From contig SLQM01000085.1 of the NCBI GenBank assembly GCA_007131435.1, forward strand, positions 1-34,750: DNA of 34,750 bases, given 5' to 3'. The DNA is from Syntrophomonadaceae bacterium. GTDB taxonomy: Bacteria; Bacillota; Dethiobacteria; DTU022. Of this stretch, positions 26,495 to 34,249 are shown one piece after another. The notes under the pieces are model-generated. The model saw only the letters and a list, made by a program, of their open reading frames with translations, did no database searches and was not told where the DNA came from. The position numbers and the translations under genes were made by a program. Positions within the stretch are counted from its first letter, which is position 1, and every line of letters starts with the position of its first letter.

Positions 26495-28204
26495 ATGGAA
26501 ATAGAATTCTATAACCTTCCGGAAACAGCAGTAAAGGAGGAGCTTGTTAAGCTAAAAGCTGAGCAAATTATAGATCGAATCTGGAACAGGGATCATACAG
26601 CCTGGAATGAAAATCCAAAGGAGATCAGCAACCGCCTTGGCTGGCTGCAAAGTCACAGGTTAATGCTGGAGGAAATTCCTGGACTGGAAGGGTTTGTCAA
26701 AGAGCTGCAGGCAGAGGGCTTCACGCAGGCTTTGCTGCTGGGAATGGGCGGCTCCAGCATGGCGCCGGAAGTGTTTCGTAAGGTTTTCGGGATTAAGGGC
26801 GGCTACCTGGACCTGCACATTCTCGACACCACGGATCCTGATGCAATTGCAGAAACTGAAAACAGGCTGGATCTCAAAACTACCCTGGTTATAGTTGCCA
26901 CCAAGTCCGGCGGAACAGTAGAAACAATATCCCTGATGAAATATTTTTATAACAGGATGGCTAAAACAGTTGGCGCAGCTATGGCAGGCAACTGCTTTGT
27001 TGCCATCACCGACCCGGGAAGCGGCTTGGAAGATGATGCCGGCAAGCTCAATTTCAGGAAAGTATTTTTAAATGATCCCGGGATCGGGGGGCGTTACTCA
27101 GCCCTTTCTTACTTCGGCATTGTCCCTGCCGCAATAGTGGGCGTTGACCTCAAAAGATTACTTTTCAGGTCAGGGGCAGTAGAAATGAGCTCGAAAACCC
27201 CGACTTTACCTCCTGCAGGAGGTAACAGCCCGGCCTGGCTGGGAGCTGTCTTAGGCTGTCTCGGTAAAATGGGCCGCGATAAAGTGACTTTCATATCTTC
27301 CCCGGAAATAGAACCCTTTGAAGCCTGGGTAGAACAGCTAATTGCTGAAAGCACGGGCAAGGAAGGAACGGGCCTTCTTCCCGTTTGCGGAGAAATACCC
27401 GGCAGCCCCGGTGTATATGCTGAAGACCGGGTTTTCATTTATACCCGCTTAAAAAAAGACAGCATCCATGATCAAAAAGTAAAAGCCCTGGTAGAAGCAG
27501 GGCAACCTGTCATTCAGCTTAACCTGCTCGACCAGTACAGCCTGGGAGGCGAGTATTTCAGGTGGATGATGGCCACCGCCATTGCCGGTTGGGCGCTAAA
27601 TATAAACCCCTTTGACCAGCCGAACGTGGAGTCGGCAAAGGTTTTAGCCAGGGAAATGATATCCGGCTACCAGCAGGAAGGAAAACTTCCCTCCTCCTCA
27701 CCTGATCTTGAAGAAGAGGGTTTACAGGTTTACGGGGCCGCCGGCAGCGCTAACCTGCAGCAGGCCCTGCAAAGCTTCCTGGGCCAGGCTGAAAAGGGAG
27801 AGGAAAACTGCCGGGGCAGGAGCTATATTTCAATCCAGGCCTACCTGAAACCAGCACCTGAAGCAGGCCAGGCCCTGCAGGAATTACAAACCTCATTGAG
27901 GGATAAAACACTTATGGCTGTAACCTCCGGTTACGGGCCGCGCTTCCTGCACTCAACTGGGCAGCTGCACAAGGGCGATGCCGGAAGGGGACTGTTTATC
28001 CAGCTAACTGCTGACCCGCAAACCGACCTGCCCATACCGGAAGAAGCGGGCAGTGACAAATCTAATATCAGTTTCGGAATCCTGAAGGAAGCCCAGGCCC
28101 TTGGAGACAGGCAGGCGCTGATAGATGGTGGCCGCAGGGTGCTGCGCATCCATTTAACAGGCGAGCATGCAGACGCCATCCGCAAAATCGTGCAATCTCT
28201 ATAG
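26495..28204 (+). CDS. pgi: Phosphoglucose isomerase of the transaldolase-fusion type, stand-alone
   Basis: The 569-residue protein interconverts glucose-6-phosphate and fructose-6-phosphate. SIS-fold signatures: LLLGMGGSSMAPEVFRKVFG, DTTDPDAI, VIVATKSGGTVETISL (phosphate loop), GIGGRYSALSYFGIVPAAI and LIAESTGKEGTGLLPV (catalytic glutamate region). The C-terminal part with FLHSTGQLHKGD and LFIQLT resembles the isomerase half of bifunctional transaldolase/phosphoglucose isomerases, which are about 950 residues. Here the transaldolase half is missing and the ORF begins right at the isomerase domain with its own ribosome site (GGGGTGAG), so it appears to be a genuine single enzyme. It follows recD by 18 bases and is probably co-transcribed, though functionally unrelated. 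Confidence 0.9.
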   Translation: MEIEFYNLPETAVKEELVKLKAEQIIDRIWNRDHTAWNENPKEISNRLGWLQSHRLMLEEIPGLEGFVKELQAEGFTQALLLGMGGSSMAPEVFRKVFGIKGGYLDLHILDTTDPDAIAETENRLDLKTTLVIVATKSGGTVETISLMKYFYNRMAKTVGAAMAGNCFVAITDPGSGLEDDAGKLNFRKVFLNDPGIGGRYSALSYFGIVPAAIVGVDLKRLLFRSGAVEMSSKTPTLPPAGGNSPAWLGAVLGCLGKMGRDKVTFISSPEIEPFEAWVEQLIAESTGKEGTGLLPVCGEIPGSPGVYAEDRVFIYTRLKKDSIHDQKVKALVEAGQPVIQLNLLDQYSLGGEYFRWMMATAIAGWALNINPFDQPNVESAKVLAREMISGYQQEGKLPSSSPDLEEEGLQVYGAAGSANLQQALQSFLGQAEKGEENCRGRSYISIQAYLKPAPEAGQALQELQTSLRDKTLMAVTSGYGPRFLHSTGQLHKGDAGRGLFIQLTADPQTDLPIPEEAGSDKSNISFGILKEAQALGDRQALIDGGRRVLRIHLTGEHADAIRKIVQSL

Positions 28205-28288
28205 CTAAATAAGTCGGAAAACAATTAAGAACATTCCCCTTCATCACCAAAAACTTCATCCAACCAATCAATGGATTTTTTCAATCTG

Positions 28289-28297
28289 TGTTATAAT
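28289..28297 (+). promoter_or_regulatory. Extended -10 promoter before the PucR-family gene
   Basis: TGTTATAAT is a perfect extended -10 element (TGn plus TATAAT) about 54 bases before the pucR-like start at 28351. No -35 resembling TTGACA is seen at the proper distance, which is acceptable for an extended -10 promoter. Confidence 0.55.
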
Positions 28298-28350
28298 CCA
28301 CTTGGAAGTAATATTTAGCAGCAGTTAACTCATCCCATGGAGGAACAGAT

Positions 28351-30051
28351 ATGTCCATTACTGTCAGGGATGCATTGAGCATTGGCGGACTGGTAAATGC
28401 CATTGTCCTGGCCGGCGAAGCCGGTATGGATAAAGAAATTAAGGCGGTTGATATAATTGACGTTCCCGATGCCGCCATCTGGTTCCGCAAGGATTCCCTT
28501 CTGTCAACCACTTTCTATGCTTTAAAGGATAATATTGATGCCCAGCTTAATATGTTGGAAGACATTAAAGCCTGCGGTGGAGCCGGGCTGATCATCTTCT
28601 CCCCTGAACGCTACATCTCTCACATCGATCAGCGCCTGATTAATAAGGCTGATGAACTTGGTTTGCCTCTTTTGCAGATGCCCGACTGCTCATACATAGA
28701 TGTTATTGTTCCAGTGATGAGCCAGATCCTTGATAAACAGGTCCGGGCTTTAGAATATGCTCATGAAGTGCACAGTATGATGACAGACATTGTTCTTAAA
28801 GGAAAAGGTTTGAAGGAGCTGCTTACAACCCTGACTGTTTTAATGGAAAAACCGGTCCTGATGGCAGATAGTGAACTGCTGCTAATTGATGCTGCCTCCC
28901 CACCCGGGTCAAGCGAAACCCCACCCATCCTGGAACTGTGGCAGGGAAGTGGGAAGCATCTCCCTCTGGCTGACTTCTATCCGGGCGCCTTATTAAATGA
29001 ACTGGTTCATGAAAAACAGCCAGCATATTACCAGCATGGCTCAGCAGAAGCAGATTATATTGATTTTTTCTTTCCCCTGGTTGCCGGGGAAGAATTTTAC
29101 GGCGCTTTAATAGTCCCTGACCTGGGTGAAAAACTGGAAAAAGCAAAAACTGTAGCCATGGAAGCAGGAGCAATGGCAATTTCTCTCGATATCCTAAAAA
29201 GAATAGCGATTAAGGAAGCTGAACGTAAAAATGAAATGGATTTTTACAATGAACTGCTGCTGGGCAATATTAAGAACCGGGAAACGATTATGTCCCAGGC
29301 CAGGCAATTTGGCTTTGACCCAGGCAGCAGCTATTTTGTGGTGTTAATTGAGCTGAATAAAGAAAGCATTTACTATGACAGCCTGGCTGCAAAAAAACCC
29401 GGAATAAACAGGGATAAACTAGAAAAAAGATTATTCCGCCTCCTGCACTATGCCCTGGAAAAAGAGGGCGAAGAAGGTATAGTAATAGAAGCGCTGGGAA
29501 GCATGGTTATGTTAATTCACTCTTCAATCAAAATTGAGGAAAAAGATGCTTCGGATCATGCTAAAAGGCTGGTACAAAATTTCAAGGAAACTATAGAACC
29601 GCGTATGGAGAATATACCTCTTTATATCGCTGCAGGCGAACACTGCGACAGCATTGAAAGAATTAGCGCCTGTTATCTCGAGGCCTGGGAAACACTCGAC
29701 ATTGGGAAAAAGCTTTTTCACCCGGGATTCGCCCTCACCTACTCTGAAATGGCACCGTATCACATGGTCAAGCGTTTTATCACCAGCGCTGAAACTCCCG
29801 GCCTTTACAATAAAATTTATGAACCCCTCCTGATTTATGATCGCGATAAGGGAGGCGAGCTTGTCCGTACCCTTGAAACCTATATTGAGTGCAACTTTTC
29901 CCGCACCAAAACAGCTGAAAAAATGCACCTGCACCGCAACTCCCTAAATTACAGGCTGCAAAAGATAAGCGAACTGCTTGGCAGGGACCTGGAAAACCTG
30001 AATACCTTCCCCCTCCTACTGGCTTCTATCAGCCGGAAAATCTCAACTTAA
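28351..30051 (+). CDS. PucR-family transcriptional regulator
   Basis: The 566-residue protein begins with a PucR N-terminal domain (about 1-125: SITVRDALSIGGLVNAIVLAG, ADELGLPLLQMPDCSY), continues with a middle sensor/CdaR-like region and ends with a PucR C-terminal helix-turn-helix (about 500-560: TLETYIECNFSRTKTAEKMH, LHRNSLNYRLQKISELLGRD). Such regulators sense small molecules and control purine, amino acid or other nitrogen-compound uptake and breakdown. A GGAGG precedes the ATG by 9 bases. It stands before an APC permease gene on the same strand, and a palindrome follows its stop codon, so it most likely controls the permease and the genes beyond. The ligand cannot be inferred. Confidence 0.92.
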   Translation: MSITVRDALSIGGLVNAIVLAGEAGMDKEIKAVDIIDVPDAAIWFRKDSLLSTTFYALKDNIDAQLNMLEDIKACGGAGLIIFSPERYISHIDQRLINKADELGLPLLQMPDCSYIDVIVPVMSQILDKQVRALEYAHEVHSMMTDIVLKGKGLKELLTTLTVLMEKPVLMADSELLLIDAASPPGSSETPPILELWQGSGKHLPLADFYPGALLNELVHEKQPAYYQHGSAEADYIDFFFPLVAGEEFYGALIVPDLGEKLEKAKTVAMEAGAMAISLDILKRIAIKEAERKNEMDFYNELLLGNIKNRETIMSQARQFGFDPGSSYFVVLIELNKESIYYDSLAAKKPGINRDKLEKRLFRLLHYALEKEGEEGIVIEALGSMVMLIHSSIKIEEKDASDHAKRLVQNFKETIEPRMENIPLYIAAGEHCDSIERISACYLEAWETLDIGKKLFHPGFALTYSEMAPYHMVKRFITSAETPGLYNKIYEPLLIYDRDKGGELVRTLETYIECNFSRTKTAEKMHLHRNSLNYRLQKISELLGRDLENLNTFPLLLASISRKIST

Positions 30052-30064
30052 GGGTTTAATATAT

Positions 30065-30079
30065 TGTGCAATTTGCACA
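30065..30079. promoter_or_regulatory. Perfect palindrome, candidate PucR-family operator
   Basis: TGTGCAA-T-TTGCACA is a perfect 15-base inverted repeat 14 bases after the pucR-like stop codon, within the 236-base gap before the permease gene. Its right half with flank (ATTTGCACAGTA, 30071-30082) recurs with one mismatch as ATTTGCACTGTA at 30245-30256, and ATTGCAC occurs at 30186-30192. The repetition suggests a protein-binding site. Confidence 0.5.
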
Positions 30080-30200
30080 GTATCGCTCCATTATTTCTGC
30101 ACATCACACAAAGGTAAAACCAGATGAAAATTTAAATAGTGCTAATGTTAAATTAATTGTTTCCTTTCCCCGGCAGCTTAAACTCATTGCACGGGAGGTG

Positions 30201-30257
30201 ATGTTGAATAAGTATTATCAAACGGCTGCCAAGCCTAAAGCACTATTTGCACTGTAA
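30201..30257 (+). CDS. Possible 18-codon leader peptide before the permease
   Basis: ATG at 30201, or TTG at 30204, follows a strong GGGAGGTG ribosome-site sequence and opens a short frame (MLNKYYQTAAKPKALFAL) that ends 30 bases before the permease start. The spacing suits the TTG better than the ATG. It could be a leader peptide involved in translational control, or the ribosome-site match may be chance. No database family is recognised. Confidence 0.25.
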   Translation: MLNKYYQTAAKPKALFAL

Positions 30258-30287
30258 AATATTGTATTTAGAAAGGAAGATTAACCA

Positions 30288-31910
30288 ATGGCACAACCCG
30301 GAATGTTTGTCCGCAAGGCCAGCGGCCTTGTCCGTTCCTGGTCGGTATTCGATGGCTTTGTCTACGCTTTCTTCTCTATCAACCTGGTTACCCTTGGCTT
30401 TTATATTTTCGCTTTCGCACCGTACATCCCAGAGGCAAACCTTTTAACTGCAATAGTAATAAGTTGTATATTTATTATCTTCGAAGTCTTTGTCTACGGT
30501 CTGCTGGTGGCAGTTATGCCGCGGGCTGGGGGGGATTACGTGTGGCAAAGCCGTATATTAGGCGGAGGAATTGGTTTTGTTCTATCCATAACCGGATGGG
30601 CCTGGATCCTCTGGCACTGGGTTCCCCTCTACGGGAACATGCTGGCTTTCAACGTGTTCGCCCCTATCCTTGGGATGCTGGGAGGATGGACCGGTAGCGC
30701 CGGTTTCACCAATGCTGCCAGCTGGTTTATCAGCACTAACGGCTTCTTTGTATCTTCCCTGGTCGTTATTGGCCTGGCTTTCATTTATGTCAGTCTCGGC
30801 ATGAGCTGGTATGCCCGTATCCAGAAGTTCTGTTTTTACCTCGGCATGGCCGGTATGGCGACGATGATCATTATGATGCTTGCCAATACACAGGCCGATT
30901 TCATTGCCGGTTTTAACTACTACGCCACCAACTTCTTTGCTTCAGGCAGCGGCGATGTTTACCAGCAGGTCCTGGCAGCATCGGCTGAAGGTGGCTATAC
31001 TGCCGCGCCGATTAACAGGATAGCAGTTGGCGCCAGCCTGGCCCTGATACCGATGGTGGTGTTCTTTAACCTCTGGCCTAACTGGGGAGCTACCCTATAC
31101 GGCGAAGTAAGGGGCGCTTCTGACTTCAGGCGCAATTTCTGGAGCATGGCCGCCGGCCTGATCGCTACCACCATCCTGGCCCTGATCGTTTTAGGCCTGA
31201 TAGCCCGTGTTATCGGCTGGGATTTCTACAATGCAGCCAACTTTACCTATTATGAAGGAACTTCGCCTTTCGGCGCCTACCCGTACCCGGCCCTGCTGGT
31301 AAGTTTCCTCACCGACAGCCCGCTGCTGCAGATGTGGCTGCTGATTTCGATGAGCGCCTGGTTCTTCGGCTGGTGCGGCACCGTATTTCTTTCTTCAACC
31401 AGGGTTATCTTTGCCGCTGCCTTTGACCGCATTCTGCCCGAGTGGATGGCCCGTGTTTCAACCAAGTTCCGTTCACCGGTCAATGCACTGACAGTAATGG
31501 CTGTCGGTGGAGTAATAGTCAGCGCCGGAATGCACTACACTGCAAACCTGGAAACCCTGGCCTTAAACTCTACCGTGGTCATTGCGGTTACCTATTTCGG
31601 CACAACCGTTGCAGCTACCATTCTGCCGTTTAAAGATCCCGAGCTGTATAAGGCTTCACCCATCGCCAGGCTCAAGATTTTCGGCCTGCCGCTGATCACA
31701 GTTACGGGCATCATTTTCGGCGGTTTCCTGCTTTTCCTTTTCTACATGTGGGCTACAGATGCGGTATACGGTATAAACGAACCGACATCTTACATTTACA
31801 TGGCAGTACTTTACACTATATCTATTATCATTTATGTAGCATCAAAGGCCTACAGGCGCAAACAGGGTATCAACCTGGATGAAATTCATAAGAGCATACC
31901 TGTCGAATAA
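30288..31910 (+). CDS. APC-family amino acid permease
   Basis: The 540-residue protein has about 12 hydrophobic segments spread over its length and the APC-superfamily PRAGGDYVWQSRILGG loop after the second segment. It would import an amino acid or related amine across the cytoplasmic membrane by cation coupling. The substrate is not evident. AGAAAGGAAG lies shortly before the ATG. It follows a PucR-family regulator and sits 29 bases ahead of the metallophosphoesterase gene, with which it is likely co-transcribed. Confidence 0.92.
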   Translation: MAQPGMFVRKASGLVRSWSVFDGFVYAFFSINLVTLGFYIFAFAPYIPEANLLTAIVISCIFIIFEVFVYGLLVAVMPRAGGDYVWQSRILGGGIGFVLSITGWAWILWHWVPLYGNMLAFNVFAPILGMLGGWTGSAGFTNAASWFISTNGFFVSSLVVIGLAFIYVSLGMSWYARIQKFCFYLGMAGMATMIIMMLANTQADFIAGFNYYATNFFASGSGDVYQQVLAASAEGGYTAAPINRIAVGASLALIPMVVFFNLWPNWGATLYGEVRGASDFRRNFWSMAAGLIATTILALIVLGLIARVIGWDFYNAANFTYYEGTSPFGAYPYPALLVSFLTDSPLLQMWLLISMSAWFFGWCGTVFLSSTRVIFAAAFDRILPEWMARVSTKFRSPVNALTVMAVGGVIVSAGMHYTANLETLALNSTVVIAVTYFGTTVAATILPFKDPELYKASPIARLKIFGLPLITVTGIIFGGFLLFLFYMWATDAVYGINEPTSYIYMAVLYTISIIIYVASKAYRRKQGINLDEIHKSIPVE

Positions 31911-31939
31911 ACGGCAGGGAGGCTTCCGGAGGACTATTT

Positions 31940-32878
31940 ATGACTACCATCTTTTTTGCAACCGATGTTCACGGCTCTGAGATCTGCTGGAAGAAGTTCA
32001 TTAACGCCGGCAAGTTCTACAACGCCGATATCCTTGTCCTTGGCGGCGACATGACCGGCAAAGCCCTGGTGCCCTTTATCAAGGATGCCCAGGGAATGTA
32101 CAAGGTCAACTTCCTCGAAGAAGAGATGCTGCTCGATACCGAAGGTAAAGAGCGGATGTTTAAGAACATCTCTGACCGGGGCTACTACCCTCTTGAACTG
32201 ACCGATGATGAGTTCGATGAGCTGAATGCCGACCAGGAAAAAGTGGAAAAGCTCTTTGTTGAACACGTGCTGGCTATGGCTGAACGCTGGGTGGCTTTCG
32301 CCGAAGAAAAACTGGCCGGCACAGGTATTAAGTGCTTTGTCTGCCCAGGTAATGACGATATGTTTGAGATCGATGCAGTTTTTGAAGCATCAAAATCGAT
32401 CATTATGGCCGAGGGCAAGCTGCTGGATCTTGATGGCCACTACGAAATGCTGAGCACCGGGTGGTCAAACCCCACACCATGGGATACCCACCGCGAGTGC
32501 AGCGAAGAGGAAATAACCGCCAAGATTGAAGCAATGGCATCGCAGGTTTCCGATATTAACCGCTGTGTTTTTAGCCTGCACGCGCCGCCTTTCGGCTCCG
32601 GGCTTGACGAGGCTCCTGAGCTTGATGAAAACCTGAGACCCAAGTATGCCGGGCGTTCGTTAATACCGGTTGGCAGTACAGCTGTCCGCGATGCTATCAT
32701 GAAATACCAGCCACCCCTGGCCCTGACCGGCCATATCCATGAAGGACGGGGTATTAAACGGATGAAAAAAACTTTCGTTGTCAACCCCGGCAGTTCTTAT
32801 GAGCAAAGCACCCTGCTTGGCGCAATAATAGAGATGGATAAAAAAGGCGTGAAAAAATACGTTTTAACCTCGGGATAG
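31940..32878 (+). CDS. Calcineurin-like metallophosphoesterase
   Basis: The 312-residue protein shows the two-metal phosphoesterase motif series: D9-V-H11 (ATDVHG), GGD37, GND (CPGNDD, 136-140), H214 in SLHAPP and GHIH (264-267), ending with VNPGSS. In the third motif the common GNHD/E reads GNDD, so the usual catalytic histidine is replaced by aspartate; the metal ligand asparagine (N138) is retained. The insert at about 50-130 is long and acidic. It has a GGAGG ribosome site and follows the permease by 29 bases. It may cleave a phosphodiester or phosphomonoester; the substrate is unknown. Confidence 0.88.
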   Translation: MTTIFFATDVHGSEICWKKFINAGKFYNADILVLGGDMTGKALVPFIKDAQGMYKVNFLEEEMLLDTEGKERMFKNISDRGYYPLELTDDEFDELNADQEKVEKLFVEHVLAMAERWVAFAEEKLAGTGIKCFVCPGNDDMFEIDAVFEASKSIIMAEGKLLDLDGHYEMLSTGWSNPTPWDTHRECSEEEITAKIEAMASQVSDINRCVFSLHAPPFGSGLDEAPELDENLRPKYAGRSLIPVGSTAVRDAIMKYQPPLALTGHIHEGRGIKRMKKTFVVNPGSSYEQSTLLGAIIEMDKKGVKKYVLTSG

Positions 32879-32888
32879 TTAAACAAGC

Positions 32889-32919
32889 CTCCCCTATCCC
32901 CGCAGCGGGGATAGGGGAG
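32889..32919. repeat. Perfect 15-bp inverted repeat after the metallophosphoesterase gene
   Basis: CTCCCCTATCCCCGC (32889-32903) and GCGGGGATAGGGGAG (32905-32919) are perfect reverse complements around one central A, 10 bases after the stop codon. The hairpin is very stable, but no T-tract follows, so it is not a standard rho-independent terminator. It may be an mRNA 3'-end stabiliser, a processing site within the operon or a copy of a dispersed palindromic element. Confidence 0.8.
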
Positions 32920-33019
32920 ACCCAGGTTCATCTCTACAGGCAGCAGGGATTAATCCTGAGAGTCATTTATCTTTTAAAATGGATAAACAAGAAAGCAATC
33001 AGTTATAAGGAGGTACATC

Positions 33020-33787
33020 TTGTCTATCTACACAGGGAAAGACCCCGGCGAATTTATCGCCGAGGCAAAAAAAATAATTGAACAAAACGAGCAAAAAGGA
33101 GCGCCGCTGCGCCTGATCGGCGCCCTGGCTTTTCACCTGCACTGCCCCAGGTACAAGCATATCCATGAAAAATGGGGCCGTGTTTTTACTGATACTGATT
33201 TCGTTGCCAAAAGTGAGCACCAGCAGCTGATTATCGAGGCTTACGCCGAAATTGGTTATAAAGATGATGAAATGATCACCACCCTATACGGCAGCGACCG
33301 CCTGGTTTTTGACAACCCGGAAACGGGCATGCACTCGGATATATTCTTTGATAAGCTGGATTTCTGCCACGTGCTGGAGCTGCGTGACAGGCTTGACGTT
33401 GACGACCTGACAATCCCCCTGGCCGAGCTTTTCCTGGAAAAAATGCAGATTTACCAGATCAATGAAAAAGACATTGTCGATACCATGATGCTGCTGGCCG
33501 AGCATCCGATCGGTGAAATAGATGAAGAAACTATCAATGCTCCTGTCATTGCCAGAGTATTGGCCGGAGAATGGGGATTCTGGCGCACTGTTACAGGCAA
33601 TATGGATAAACTGCTGGAGCTGAACAGCAATACTGATCTATTTGACGAAGAGGAAAAAGCGCTTATCGAAAAAAGAGTTGAAGAAATTCGCGGATATATT
33701 GACCGTGAACCGAAACCGCTGGCCTGGAAAATGCGCAGCAAAGTCGGTGACAAGGTCAAATGGTACAAGGAAGTTGACGAACTATAA
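33020..33787 (+). CDS. Nucleotidyltransferase-like protein (AbiEii/minimal NTase type), function unknown
   Basis: The 255-residue protein begins at a TTG (33020) with a strong AAGGAGG six bases upstream. It has features of the nucleotidyltransferase fold seen in AbiEii-like proteins: RLIGALAFHLHCP (31-43), RVFTDTDFV (54-62) with the D58-x-D60 pair, a third acid in SDIFFDKLDF (D107), and the downstream LFLEKMQIYQINEKDIVDTMMLL, whose Lys-x-Asp pattern is common in this group. The C-terminal third is helical and charged. No antitoxin-like partner gene flanks it, so a toxin-antitoxin role is not supported; position ahead of a ferredoxin/AOR pair suggests another task. Family-level call only. Confidence 0.6.
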   Translation: MSIYTGKDPGEFIAEAKKIIEQNEQKGAPLRLIGALAFHLHCPRYKHIHEKWGRVFTDTDFVAKSEHQQLIIEAYAEIGYKDDEMITTLYGSDRLVFDNPETGMHSDIFFDKLDFCHVLELRDRLDVDDLTIPLAELFLEKMQIYQINEKDIVDTMMLLAEHPIGEIDEETINAPVIARVLAGEWGFWRTVTGNMDKLLELNSNTDLFDEEEKALIEKRVEEIRGYIDREPKPLAWKMRSKVGDKVKWYKEVDEL

Positions 33788-33811
33788 GTCTAATAGAAGC
33801 GAGGAATGCCC

Positions 33812-34249
33812 ATGTACTACTTAAGAGGCGAGTTTGATTTATGTACGGGATGCGGAAGCTGCCAGCTGGCCTGCTCGAACAGGGCTGCCGGCGGTTATAA
33901 CCATCGCCTGGCACGGCTGAAGGTTTTTATCGAAAACGAAAACCTGGTTAACAGGCCCCTGGTATGCACCCAGTGCGAAAACCCCTTTTGCATGAACTCC
34001 TGCCCCTTTGAAGCTATCAGCCAGGTCAAGGAAACAGGCCTTGTTCTGGTTGACAAGGAAAAATGTACTGGCTGTGGCAACTGTGTGGCAGCCTGCCCGG
34101 ACGGGATGATCAAGCTTGACAACAGCAAGAAAGCCGATAAATGCGATATGTGCGAGGGGCTTCCTGAACCTCTATGTGTTAAATATTGCGTGCCAAAAGC
34201 GCTGAAGATGGTGTTGAAAAAGGAAACCGGGGAGGTGGCTGCCGGATGA
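33812..34249 (+). CDS. Four-cluster ferredoxin-like electron-transfer subunit (AOR partner)
   Basis: I choose the ATG at 33812 (145 residues) because GAGG (33801-33804) is seven bases upstream; the ATG at 33806 is only one base from it. Four cysteine groups of the HycB/DmsB type are visible: CTGCGSCQLAC, CTQCENPFCMNSCP, CTGCGNCVAACP and CDMCEGLPEPLCVKYC, enough for four [4Fe-4S] clusters. The protein is cytosolic and would carry electrons from the aldehyde oxidoreductase encoded immediately downstream, with which it overlaps by ATGA (34246-34249). Such pairs are known as AOR and small-subunit ferredoxin in anaerobes. Confidence 0.93.
   Translation: MYYLRGEFDLCTGCGSCQLACSNRAAGGYNHRLARLKVFIENENLVNRPLVCTQCENPFCMNSCPFEAISQVKETGLVLVDKEKCTGCGNCVAACPDGMIKLDNSKKADKCDMCEGLPEPLCVKYCVPKALKMVLKKETGEVAAG

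Noticed and set aside
30066..30257. 63-codon open frame after the pucR-like gene
   Set aside because: It starts inside the palindrome at a GTG without a ribosome site and lacks any recognisable family; only its last 18 codons have a ribosome site.
33020..33787. AbiE-type toxin-antitoxin system
   Set aside because: The protein resembles AbiEii nucleotidyltransferases at motif level, but no AbiEi-like antitoxin gene is adjacent; the neighbours are a phosphoesterase and a ferredoxin.
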